Positions 1 through 6,225 of a DNA stretch of 6,225 nt are shown one piece after another. Positions within the stretch are counted from its first letter, which is position 1, and each line of letters opens with the position of its first letter. The notes beneath the pieces were generated by a model. That model made no database searches. It was given only the letters and a program-made list of their open reading frames with translations, and had not been told where the DNA came from. The translations under genes and the position numbers were made by a program. The DNA is from an uncultured Lachnospiraceae bacterium (GTDB lineage Bacteria; Bacillota; Clostridia; Lachnospirales; Lachnospiraceae): NCBI GenBank assembly GCA_947174615.1, contig CAMWJQ010000250.1, positions 1 to 6,225 of the forward strand, in the 5' to 3' direction.

Positions 1-365
1 GCCTTCTGGTACTGGTATTCAAAAGAGTTGTACCTGTAATCATCTACCAGATGAATTGATAGTGCAGCAATGCCTGACACGACCAAAAGAACTGCCAGTG
101 CGATCATTATTTTTTTCTTTGTGTGCGACCGAACAGGTCTGTCTGGGAAATAGTCACTAATGGATTCCTTGATATCCTCTTCAAAGTCGTCCTGAACACT
201 TTGAAACTCCTCCTCAGCTATATCTTCCATCATAACACTGATGGATTCTTTTAAGGTATCTTCAAGCTCTATATCGAATTCCGGGACGATTCTAACCTCA
301 TAGCCGCAGTTTTCGCAAAGCAGTTTCTCCTCTTCCAACTCCGTTCCACAATTTGGACACTTCAT
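1..365 (-). CDS. Zinc-ribbon single-pass membrane protein, N-terminal part (runs off the left edge)
   Basis: The gene starts at an ATG at 365 and stays open for 121 codons to the window edge, so the C-terminus is missing. What is seen: a zinc-ribbon knuckle pair at the very N-terminus (CPNCG with C3 and C6, CENCG with C17 and C20); an acidic, probably helical stretch at about residues 28-75; a basic patch (HTKKK, 81-85); and one hydrophobic segment at about 86-107 (IMIALAVLLVVSGIAALSI). The positive-inside rule suggests that the zinc ribbon is cytosolic and the missing C-terminal part lies outside the membrane. Proteins of this layout in Lachnospiraceae often continue into tetratricopeptide-like repeats; the final visible residues (YNSFEYQYQKA) would fit but do not prove that. 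A ribosome binding site, GTGAGGAG at 376-383, sits 10 bases before the start. The gene lies 35 bases after the fhs stop with no terminator or promoter seen between, so it is probably co-transcribed with fhs. Function is unknown; I give no symbol. Confidence -1.
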   Translation of the reverse strand, partial: MKCPNCGTELEEEKLLCENCGYEVRIVPEFDIELEDTLKESISVMMEDIAEEEFQSVQDDFEEDIKESISDYFPDRPVRSHTKKKIMIALAVLLVVSGIAALSIHLVDDYRYNSFEYQYQK

Positions 366-375
366 GCTTTACAGA

Positions 376-383
376 CTCCTCAC
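376..383 (-). promoter_or_regulatory. Ribosome binding site of the zinc-ribbon protein gene
   Basis: The minus strand reads GTGAGGAG, 10 bases upstream of the ATG at 365. It is the main support for calling this incomplete reading frame a real gene and for choosing its start. It sits inside the 35-base gap after fhs. Confidence -1.
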
Positions 384-400
384 TAGGTTACGACCCTTCC

Positions 401-2071
401 TTAAAACAATCCCGTTATCACACCCTGATCCGTAACATCAATGTTATACGCTGCTGGATTCTTGGGAAGTCCGGGCATAGTCATGATTGCGCCGGTCAAT
501 ACTACCACAAAGCAGGCGCCTGCAGATACATACACTTCCCTGATATTCATACGAAAACCTTCCGGTTTTCCCAATAACGAGGGATCATCCGAAAGCGAAT
601 ACTGTGTTTTTGCCATACATACCGGCAATGCCCCAAAGCCAAGTGCCTCTAATTTCTCGATCTGTTTTAAGGCAGCAGATGCAAACACCACCTCTGCTGC
701 TCCATAAATCTCCTTCGCCACACAGTTGATTTTCTCAGCAATTGGCATAGTATCTTCATAGAGAGGAGCAAAGTGACTCTCTTTTGTCTCCAGCGTGTTC
801 AGAACTGCATTTGCAAGCTCTATACCGCCCTCTCCTCCTTTTTCCCACACTTCTGAGAGCGCGAAATCACAATTTCTCTCCTCACAGAATTTTTTTACAA
901 ATTCAATTTCTGCCTGTGTGTCAGATATAAATGCATTTAGTGTGACAACCACAGGCACATTGTATTTTTGTATATTTTCAATATGCTTCTCCAGATTCAC
1001 GATACCTTTTTCAAGCGCTTCCAGATTTTCCGCATTCAAGTCGCCCTTTGCCACGCCGCCATTGTATTTGAGCGCCCGTATCGTCGCCACTAAGACAACT
1101 GCATCCGGCGAAAGCCCTGCCTGACGACATTTGATATCAAAAAATTTCTCCGCGCCAAGATCTGCGCCAAAACCAGCTTCTGTCACAACATAATCCGCCA
1201 TTTTCAAGGCTGCTTTTGTTGCCCGCACACTATTGCAGCCATGTGCGATATTGGCAAACGGACCACCATGAATAATCGCTGGTGTATGTTCAAGCGTCTG
1301 AATCAAGTTGGGTTTGATCGCATCCTTCAGCAACGCCGCCATTGCACCTGTCGCATGAAGCTGACCTGCACAGACGGGTTCCCCCGCATAGCTGTACGCT
1401 ACTACCATTCTGTCAAGACGCTTTTTTAAATCTTCCATGTCCTCCGCCAGACACAGCACTGCCATAATCTCCGATGCAACGGTGATGACGAAATGATCCT
1501 CACGGACAAAACCATCCATTTTGTTTCCCAAACCGACAACCACATTTCTGAGCACTCTGTCATTCATATCCAGACATCTCTTCCACACAATCTGTCTGGG
1601 GTCAATCCCCAGCTCATTTCCCTGCTGGATATGGTTGTCAAGCAATGCTGCACACAGGTTGTTTGCAGACGTGATTGCATGGAAATCCCCTGTAAAATGA
1701 AGATTTAAATCCTCCATTGGAACAACCTGCGCCATCCCGCCGCCCGCAGCGCCGCCCTTGATGCCAAAACAAGGTCCGAGTGAAGGCTCTCTGAGTGCAA
1801 TGACTGCCTTCTTTCCCAGCCTGCCAAATGCCTGCCCAAGACCTACGCTGGTAGTGGTCTTTCCTTCTCCAGCTGGCGTCGGATTAATTGCTGTCACAAG
1901 GATTAGTTTTCCATTTTTATTATTTTCTATCTTTTTAAGATATTCTTCAGAAATCTTTGCCTTGTACTTGCCGTATAATTCTAAGTCGTCTATTGTCATA
2001 TCAAGCGCTTTTGCAACCTCTGTAATAGGATACAGTTCAGCCTCCTGCGCAATCTCGATGTCTGATTTCAT
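401..2071 (-). CDS. fhs: Formate-tetrahydrofolate ligase (formyl-THF synthetase)
   Basis: Cytosolic enzyme that joins formate to tetrahydrofolate using ATP, giving 10-formyl-THF for purine, fMet and serine/glycine one-carbon metabolism; it is also the methyl-branch step of the Wood-Ljungdahl pathway in acetogens. The 556-residue product has the usual family length and is intact. Motifs seen: the ATP-binding P-loop PTPAGEGKTTT (64-74, with K71), REPSLGPCFGIKGGAAGGG (94-112), which holds the first family signature, and VATIRALKYNGG (328-339), the second signature. The C-terminus ends in VITGLF as expected. The ATG at 2071 is supported by AGGAGG 10 bases upstream. It has its own likely promoter (2147-2175) and a repeat-bearing leader, and is followed closely by the zinc-ribbon gene. 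Nothing else of the Wood-Ljungdahl pathway is in the window, so acetogenesis cannot be inferred; the enzyme is also common in non-acetogens. Identity is very secure. Confidence -1.
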   Translation of the reverse strand: MKSDIEIAQEAELYPITEVAKALDMTIDDLELYGKYKAKISEEYLKKIENNKNGKLILVTAINPTPAGEGKTTTSVGLGQAFGRLGKKAVIALREPSLGPCFGIKGGAAGGGMAQVVPMEDLNLHFTGDFHAITSANNLCAALLDNHIQQGNELGIDPRQIVWKRCLDMNDRVLRNVVVGLGNKMDGFVREDHFVITVASEIMAVLCLAEDMEDLKKRLDRMVVAYSYAGEPVCAGQLHATGAMAALLKDAIKPNLIQTLEHTPAIIHGGPFANIAHGCNSVRATKAALKMADYVVTEAGFGADLGAEKFFDIKCRQAGLSPDAVVLVATIRALKYNGGVAKGDLNAENLEALEKGIVNLEKHIENIQKYNVPVVVTLNAFISDTQAEIEFVKKFCEERNCDFALSEVWEKGGEGGIELANAVLNTLETKESHFAPLYEDTMPIAEKINCVAKEIYGAAEVVFASAALKQIEKLEALGFGALPVCMAKTQYSLSDDPSLLGKPEGFRMNIREVYVSAGACFVVVLTGAIMTMPGLPKNPAAYNIDVTDQGVITGLF

Positions 2072-2081
2072 ATATTTGGTT

Positions 2082-2087
2082 CCTCCT
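2082..2087 (-). promoter_or_regulatory. Ribosome binding site of fhs
   Basis: The minus strand has a perfect AGGAGG ending 10 bases before the fhs ATG at 2071. It lies directly downstream of the last 12-base tandem repeat, so any change in repeat number would alter the leader without touching the site itself. Confidence -1.
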
Positions 2088-2123
2088 ATTCAAAGTTCCA
2101 TTCAAAGTTTTATTCAAAGTTCC
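2088..2123 (-). repeat. Three tandem 12-base repeats in the fhs leader
   Basis: Read in the fhs direction, the units are GGAACTTTGAAT, AAAACTTTGAAT and GGAACTTTGAAT, head to tail without spacers. The outer two are identical and the middle one differs at its first two bases. A decayed fourth copy (TAAATTTGTAAT, 2124-2135) may precede them. They fill the untranslated leader between the predicted promoter and the ribosome binding site. They do not encode protein, and I see no hairpin formed by the units. Confidence -1.
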
Positions 2124-2146
2124 ATTACAAATTTACCTATTTTAAT

Positions 2147-2175
2147 AGAATACCATTTATCAAGTCTACTGTCTA
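2147..2175 (-). promoter_or_regulatory. Probable sigma-A promoter of fhs
   Basis: On the minus strand, TAGACA (2170-2175, 5 of 6 to the -35 consensus) is followed after 17 bases by TATTCT (2147-2152, 4 of 6 to the -10 consensus). The -10 box is preceded by TGG (2153-2155), an extended -10 element. Transcription would start near 2140 and give a leader of about 70 bases holding the tandem repeats. It sits just past the ftsK stop in an AT-rich gap where chance matches are easy, so this is a good but not certain call. Confidence -1.
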
Positions 2176-2180
2176 TAAAA

Positions 2181-5100
2181 TTATAAATGTTCTTCTATAT
2201 AATTTTGGAACTGTTCCATACTCATCAAGATTCGGCGGGGTTTTGTTCCCTCCTCCGCGGCAACCACACCGGCGTCCTCAAGCTGATCTACAATACGTGC
2301 CGCCCGGTTGAATCCAATCTTGAACACACGCTGGAGCATGCCGATGGACGCTTTTTCCTTCTCAATAACATACTTTCCTGCCTCAGCAAAATAAGTGTCG
2401 TATTCACTGCCGCCTCCTGCGCCCGAACTGCCCACAGCCCCTGCGGAGGACTGCATACTCTTGATCTTCTCTTCGATATCACTATTGTATGTAACATTGC
2501 CAAGCATTTGATTTTTCAGGAAATCGACGACATCCGACACTTCTGAATCCGAAACAAATGCTCCCTGTACGCGGGCAGGCTTCGTATATCCCTGTGGATA
2601 GAAAAGCATGTCTCCTTTGCCTAAAAGCTTTTCAGCGCCATTCATATCAAGAATCGTTCGTGAGTCCACGCCGCTGGATACGCTGAATGCGATTCGGCTG
2701 GGCATATTTGCCTTAATAAGACCTGTAATGACATCAACTGAAGGTCTTTGTGTAGCGATAACCAAATGGATTCCACATGCCCGCGCAAGCTGCGCTAAAC
2801 GGCAGATGCTCTCCTCCACTTCTCCTGACGCCACCATCATCAGATCTGCAAGCTCGTCCACAATAATCACAATCTGAGGCAGCTTATGCAGTGGTTCCCC
2901 GTCGGGATTTGTCTTTCCCATCTCCGCTGCTTTATTATATCCTTTTAAGTCGCGTACATTCAAATCTGCAAACTTCTTGTATCGGTCGTTCATCTCTGTA
3001 ACGCCCCAGTTTAGCGCTGCTGAAGCCTTCTTTGGATCTGTCACTACTGGTATCATCAAATGCGGAATCCCATTGTACACACTAAGCTCAACCACCTTAG
3101 GATCAATCATAATTAGTTTTACATCCGCCGGATTTGCCTTGTACAAGATACTCATAATAATCGTATTGATACACACTGATTTACCAGAGCCTGTTGCGCC
3201 GGCAATCAATACATGTGGCATCTTTGCAATATCTGTAACCACTACCTGCCCGCCAATATCTTTTCCCACCGCAAAGGCAAGATTTGATGAAAAATTTTGA
3301 AAGGTATCAGAATCCAGTAAATCCCGCAGTGCAACAGCACTGGTTTCCTTGTTGGGCACCTCGATGCCAACTGCTGCCTTTCCGGGTATTGGCGCTTCGA
3401 TTCGAATATCTGTTGCCGCCAGATTCAGTTTGATATCGTCTGTCAAACCTACAATCTTGCTGACCTTCACGCCCTGTTCCGGCTGCATTTCATATCTCGT
3501 AACCGAGGGACCCTGACTGATATCTGTGATAGTGACACGCACACCAAAAGTCTGCAGCGTCTGCTGCAAATGCAACGCGGTCTCTTTTAATTGATTTGCT
3601 GAATCACCTTTTTTGCCATCACCTTTCTTTAACAAATCTAAAGGCGGAATTTGATATGGCTTGGGCGCTTCCTCCTGCTGAGCCAGTTCTATGCCATCGT
3701 TTGATGTTGCCAGCTCTGTCGTCGGCGGTTGCGCTGCAGCTTCGTTCATTGTCAACTGCCGTTCAGGCGTCCCTTCCTCCTCTGCAGTCTCTGGTGCTGG
3801 ATGTTCTTCCGCTATCGGCTGTGGTAATATTGTATCTTCTGTTACTGGCTCAGGCATATTGCTAATTGCCTCAACATCATTTTCTACAGCATCGAATCCA
3901 TCCCAAAATGAACGCTCTGCCGATACGCCGGGATTGTCAATAAAATAATCTGCCATATCACTGTCAGACTCTGGGTTGTTCATATCATTGAAATCGTCAG
4001 ACTCTCCGGCATAAAGTTCTTCGTTGTACGTATTTTCATCCTGCAGTTCCTGACCAAAACTTTCCAAAGGTTCAGCGTCAGCGTATTCTGTCTCTGAAAA
4101 TCCAGTATCTGAATATTCTGCCTCCGCATACACCATATCTGAATATTCCGCCTCCGCATACATCGTATCTGAATATTCTGCCTCCGCATTTGCTGTACCT
4201 AAATATTCTGCTTCTGTATACATAGAATCTGCCGCTTCAGGAGGCACTGCTTCATTATATGGTCTAACCTTAATCTCCTCAAATAAATCAGCATCTGCTG
4301 CCCCCATCTCATCGTCCAGCAGAATAATCTCATGAATATCCTGCCGACCTGTATTTTGGGGCATTCCTGCCTTGAGTGTAATCGCGGAACTAGACACCAC
4401 GCCCCTCGCTCTCTTATCCATTCGCCGGATATTCTCTTTGGGCGGTTCTATTTTTTCTTCTCTCACCCGCTTTGGACGCTTAGGATGCACTTTTTCCTTG
4501 CGCACTGGAGTCTCATATACTTCATCCTCCTCATCTTCGTAGTACTCATAGTTTTCATAGTCGTCATATTCATCCCGCAGACTTTGTCTGTACTCCCTCA
4601 TCCGTACTGCATCCTCTTTGGCAGTTTCAATCAGATAAGAGCTGCCCTTCTTAACGCCTGAGAGAAAACTTTTTTCCGTGATAAAGACAATGCAGATAAT
4701 CCCAAGCACCACGACGACAAAAAGCGTCCCGCCAAAGCCCATAAGCCTATACATGCCATGGGCAATACTGCCAAACAACACTCCGCCCCCGGCACGATGC
4801 TCAGATGACGTTTGAAAAAGCTCCTGAATCAAAGATTCGCCTTTGAGCATGGCATCCTGTTTCATCAACATATATGCCAATACACCGAGCAGAAAGAACA
4901 GGATCACACTGCTAACCATTTTCACCACTGCGACAGTGTTTCCCCTGTTGGAAATGCCAAACGCAAAGCCTACAAAAATAAAGACAGGTATGAGATATGC
5001 CAACAGCCCGAAGATACCAAACATCGCGTTGCTGATTCCTGTGGCTGCCGCACCCTTTACGATTCCTGTAATACACAAAAATATAAAAATCGCAGCCGCA

Positions 5101-5276
5101 AAAATGACAATAAGCATAACCTCATTTTTTACTGCAATATCAACACTTTTTCTTGCAGCCGTCCTGCCCCTTGCCTTGGATGTTGTTTTCCTAGCGCCAT
5201 TGGCAGTGCTTCTGGATGTACTTTTCTTTGTATTTGTTCTGCCTCTTGATGCACGATTTTCTGTTGCAGATGCCAT
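2181..5276 (-). CDS. ftsK: FtsK/SpoIIIE-family septal DNA translocase
   Basis: Membrane-anchored ATP-driven pump that moves chromosomal DNA through the closing septum at division or, in spore formers, into the forespore. The 1031-residue product shows, in order: a basic Arg/Lys/Ser/Thr-rich tail (1-45); four membrane segments at about 52-73, 84-107, 115-138 and 180-200; a long acidic, low-complexity linker (about 225-545) with five tandem decapeptides (351-400); the alpha domain from about 560; Walker A GATGSGKS (693-700, K699); Walker B IVIIVDE (802-808, D807 and E808); the conserved ATQRPSVDVITGLIKAN (841-857); and a winged-helix gamma domain (about 960-1031). An in-frame ATG exists 10 codons upstream at 5306, but I prefer the ATG at 5276: it has a strong ribosome binding site 7 bases upstream, while 5306 lies almost on the predicted transcription start. 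It is longer than Bacillus SpoIIIE (about 790 residues), mostly through the linker. The sequence does not decide between ftsK and spoIIIE as the better name. Confidence -1.
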   Translation of the reverse strand: MASATENRASRGRTNTKKSTSRSTANGARKTTSKARGRTAARKSVDIAVKNEVMLIVIFAAAIFIFLCITGIVKGAAATGISNAMFGIFGLLAYLIPVFIFVGFAFGISNRGNTVAVVKMVSSVILFFLLGVLAYMLMKQDAMLKGESLIQELFQTSSEHRAGGGVLFGSIAHGMYRLMGFGGTLFVVVVLGIICIVFITEKSFLSGVKKGSSYLIETAKEDAVRMREYRQSLRDEYDDYENYEYYEDEEDEVYETPVRKEKVHPKRPKRVREEKIEPPKENIRRMDKRARGVVSSSAITLKAGMPQNTGRQDIHEIILLDDEMGAADADLFEEIKVRPYNEAVPPEAADSMYTEAEYLGTANAEAEYSDTMYAEAEYSDMVYAEAEYSDTGFSETEYADAEPLESFGQELQDENTYNEELYAGESDDFNDMNNPESDSDMADYFIDNPGVSAERSFWDGFDAVENDVEAISNMPEPVTEDTILPQPIAEEHPAPETAEEEGTPERQLTMNEAAAQPPTTELATSNDGIELAQQEEAPKPYQIPPLDLLKKGDGKKGDSANQLKETALHLQQTLQTFGVRVTITDISQGPSVTRYEMQPEQGVKVSKIVGLTDDIKLNLAATDIRIEAPIPGKAAVGIEVPNKETSAVALRDLLDSDTFQNFSSNLAFAVGKDIGGQVVVTDIAKMPHVLIAGATGSGKSVCINTIIMSILYKANPADVKLIMIDPKVVELSVYNGIPHLMIPVVTDPKKASAALNWGVTEMNDRYKKFADLNVRDLKGYNKAAEMGKTNPDGEPLHKLPQIVIIVDELADLMMVASGEVEESICRLAQLARACGIHLVIATQRPSVDVITGLIKANMPSRIAFSVSSGVDSRTILDMNGAEKLLGKGDMLFYPQGYTKPARVQGAFVSDSEVSDVVDFLKNQMLGNVTYNSDIEEKIKSMQSSAGAVGSSGAGGGSEYDTYFAEAGKYVIEKEKASIGMLQRVFKIGFNRAARIVDQLEDAGVVAAEEGTKPRRILMSMEQFQNYIEEHL
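4077..4226 (-). repeat. Five 30-base in-frame tandem repeats in the FtsK linker
   Basis: The repeats encode five successive decapeptides at residues 351-400: SMYTEAEYLG, TANAEAEYSD, TMYAEAEYSD, MVYAEAEYSD and TGFSETEYAD. The consensus is x-x-Y-A-E-A-E-Y-S-D. The middle three units (4107-4196) share an almost unbroken DNA core, GCGGAGGCRGAATATTCAGA, with R at one A/G position, pointing to recent duplication. The outer two are more diverged. The 30-base period keeps the frame whatever the copy number. Confidence -1.
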
Positions 5277-5283
5277 AATACTT

Positions 5284-5291
5284 CTCCCCCT
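5284..5291 (-). promoter_or_regulatory. Ribosome binding site that decides the ftsK start
   Basis: The minus strand reads AGGGGGAG, 7 bases before the ATG at 5276. No comparable site can serve the earlier in-frame ATG at 5306, whose upstream bases are the -10 region of the promoter. Confidence -1.
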
Positions 5292-5309
5292 AAATGAGTT
5301 TTTCAAAAT

Positions 5310-5338
5310 ATTATAGCACTTTTTTTGGCGCTTGTCAT
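5310..5338 (-). promoter_or_regulatory. Strong sigma-A promoter of ftsK
   Basis: On the minus strand, ATGACA (5333-5338, 5 of 6 to the -35 consensus) is separated by exactly 17 bases from a perfect TATAAT (5310-5315). TGC (5316-5318) directly before it makes an extended -10 element. The whole promoter fits in the 65-base gap between the tepA stop (5342) and the ftsK start. Transcription should begin near 5303, giving a leader of about 27 bases. ftsK is therefore likely to be expressed independently of tepA, though readthrough from tepA is also possible because no terminator is seen in the gap. Confidence -1.
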
Positions 5339-5341
5339 AAG

Positions 5342-6076
5342 TTATTTCATTTTTTTCGAACTTTTTTTCGAATCATTGTTGATTAACTCGTGCAATTTTG
5401 CAACTGCCTGCGAAATTCCGCCCATTTCGTTTATAATCCCCTCTTTGACAGCCTCCTCACCCTCCAAAACACTTCCTACATCCTTGGTAAGCACTTCTGT
5501 CTCCATCATCAGTTCCTCATACCGTTCCTTTGAAATCCCGCAATGTGTGCACACAAAACCAGTGATGCGGTTCTGCACGTCCCTGAAATAATTGAATGTC
5601 TGCGGTACACCGATCACCATTCCATTCATTCGTACCGGATGTACCACCATCGTCCCTGTAGGAACAATAAATGAATAATCCGTACTCACCGCAATCGGTA
5701 CGCCTATGCTGTGACTTCCTCCTAAAACTAAAGAAACCGTAGGTTTGCTGAGTGATGCCACCATCTCTGCAATTGCAAGTCCTGCCTCAACATCACCTCC
5801 CATCGTGTTTAACAATAGCAAAACACCGTCAATCTCATCACTGTCCTCTATTGAGGCAAGCTGCGGCAAAAGCAGTTCATACTTTGTCACTTTGGACTGG
5901 TTGCCAGCATTTTCATGCCCTTCGATCTCACCTACAATCGTAATCAGATGAATTTTGTGATTGCTGTTATTTTCATCTAATGTTACCTGACTTTCTTTCT
6001 CAATTTTTTCATCTTTATACTTTTTATTGTCTAATTCATCATGATTCTCTTTTTTTTCTTCATTCTGCTGTGCCAT
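5342..6076 (-). CDS. tepA: TepA-like ClpP-fold serine peptidase
   Basis: Cytosolic ClpP/crotonase-fold protein of the TepA (YmfB) family, linked in Bacillus subtilis to protein export and described as ClpP-like. The 244-residue product matches the family's usual length. Seen: a very charged, low-complexity N-terminal tail (1-41); the core from LITIVGEIEGHE (44-55); LLLLNTMGGDVEAGLAIAEM (86-105), the ClpP-type oxyanion-side strand and helix; LGGSHSIGVPIA (118-129), with S123 at the nucleophile position; TMVVHP (142-147), with H146; and LTKDVG (196-201), with D199 as the likely third triad member. A Cys pair, CTHC (176-179), lies in the handle-region helix. The tail is lysine-rich. An in-frame ATG at 6115 would add 13 residues, but GGGAGG 8 bases before the ATG at 6076 favours the shorter form. 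TepA directly upstream of an FtsK/SpoIIIE gene is close to the Bacillus order, which supports the assignment. The substrate is unknown. Confidence -1.
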   Translation of the reverse strand: MAQQNEEKKENHDELDNKKYKDEKIEKESQVTLDENNSNHKIHLITIVGEIEGHENAGNQSKVTKYELLLPQLASIEDSDEIDGVLLLLNTMGGDVEAGLAIAEMVASLSKPTVSLVLGGSHSIGVPIAVSTDYSFIVPTGTMVVHPVRMNGMVIGVPQTFNYFRDVQNRITGFVCTHCGISKERYEELMMETEVLTKDVGSVLEGEEAVKEGIINEMGGISQAVAKLHELINNDSKKSSKKMK

Positions 6077-6084
6077 CTCGGATA

Positions 6085-6090
6085 CCTCCC
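6085..6090 (-). promoter_or_regulatory. Ribosome binding site that decides the tepA start
   Basis: The minus strand reads GGGAGG, 8 bases before the ATG at 6076. The alternative ATG at 6115 is preceded by TGCCTGTGA, with no purine-rich site, so translation most likely begins at 6076. Confidence -1.
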
Positions 6091-6097
6091 TTATATT

Positions 6098-6121
6098 CTG
6101 CCTATTAAAGTTCACAGGCAG
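6098..6121 (-). repeat. Short inverted repeat in the tepA leader
   Basis: CTGCCT and AGGCAG form a perfect 6-bp inverted repeat around a 12-base AT-rich centre, 7 bases upstream of the tepA ribosome binding site. It could be a leader hairpin or an operator. It lacks a T-run, so it is not a terminator. With only 6 bp, it could also be chance. Confidence -1.
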
Positions 6122-6174
6122 CCATCAGTTTATTGCTATTTTTCATTTGGGCGCCTGTGTGCAAGTCTGTGCAT

Positions 6175-6206
6175 AAAAAAGACTCCTGCATTTAGGAGTC
6201 TTTTTT
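6175..6206 (-). terminator. Intrinsic terminator upstream of tepA, bidirectional in form
   Basis: A perfect 13-bp inverted repeat (6175-6187 with 6194-6206) consists of an A6/T6 base and a GACTCCT/AGGAGTC stem around a 6-base loop. With U-tracts on both strands it could work in either direction. It lies about 100 bases upstream of tepA, so its likely task is to end transcription of a neighbouring minus-strand gene beyond the right edge. The remaining bases to 6225 show no coding sequence I can support. The 6077-6174 leader should hold a tepA promoter, but I find no convincing -35/-10 pair there. Confidence -1.
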
Positions 6207-6225
6207 AGTATGTACACTTCTATAA

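Noticed and set aside
2088..2123. CRISPR-like array in the fhs leader
   Set aside because: The units are only 12 bases and abut each other without spacers, so this is a simple tandem repeat.
2072..2180. THF riboswitch or other known riboswitch in the fhs leader
   Set aside because: The leader is short, AT-rich and dominated by direct repeats. I see no conserved folate-riboswitch core or stable paired elements.
2124..2180. Intrinsic terminator between ftsK and fhs
   Set aside because: Only a weak AT-only palindrome (CTATTTTAATAG) is present, with no GC-rich stem followed by a T-run. ftsK transcripts may read into fhs.
2207..2217. Perfect 11-base palindrome GGAACTGTTCC as a possible operator
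   Set aside because: It lies inside the ftsK coding sequence near its end, is explained by the codons there, and has no second copy near a promoter.
353..5951. Many plus-strand open frames of 60-157 codons opposite fhs, ftsK and tepA
   Set aside because: All lie antisense to well-supported genes, have no recognisable domains and have composition typical of complement frames. The longest (4843-5316) is the complement of the FtsK membrane region and runs through its promoter.
1..6225. FtsK/SpoIIIE orientation motifs (GAGAAGGG- or GGGNAGGG-like)
   Set aside because: I found no exact match by eye on either strand, and single octamers would not be meaningful in a window of this size.

Overview
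The window looks like an ordinary core-chromosome segment from a Gram-positive anaerobe of the Clostridia, most likely a Lachnospiraceae member. This rests on gene content, gene order and the look of the proteins: TepA next to an FtsK/SpoIIIE translocase is an old Firmicutes neighbourhood, and zinc-ribbon membrane proteins of the type at the left edge are common in Lachnospiraceae. No genus can be named from the sequence alone. All four genes lie on the minus strand, so transcription runs from right to left.

From right to left in transcription order: a 13-bp A/T-flanked hairpin (6175-6206) ends whatever lies upstream, outside the window. A 98-base leader follows, then tepA (start at 6076), a ClpP-fold serine peptidase homologue with its Ser-His-Asp triad visible. 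A 65-base gap carries a near-consensus sigma-A promoter (5310-5338). Next is a 1031-residue FtsK/SpoIIIE DNA translocase (start at 5276) with four membrane segments, a long acidic linker containing five tandem decapeptides, the RecA-like motor and a C-terminal winged helix. A 109-base AT-rich gap holds a plausible promoter and three tandem 12-base repeats ahead of fhs (2071-401), a full-length formate-tetrahydrofolate ligase. Only 35 bases later begins a zinc-ribbon, single-membrane-span protein that runs off the left edge.

The genes do not form one pathway. FtsK/SpoIIIE pumps chromosomal DNA at septa, TepA is a cytosolic ClpP-like protein linked in Bacillus to protein translocation, and fhs feeds one-carbon metabolism. 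The zinc-ribbon protein has no known role but is probably co-transcribed with fhs. I find no mobile element, CRISPR array, RNA gene, or convincing new system. The points most worth a second look are the start corrections for ftsK and tepA, the ftsK promoter, the tandem repeats in the fhs leader, the in-frame repeats in the FtsK linker, and the uncharacterised zinc-ribbon protein. There is no gene-free stretch longer than 300 bases.
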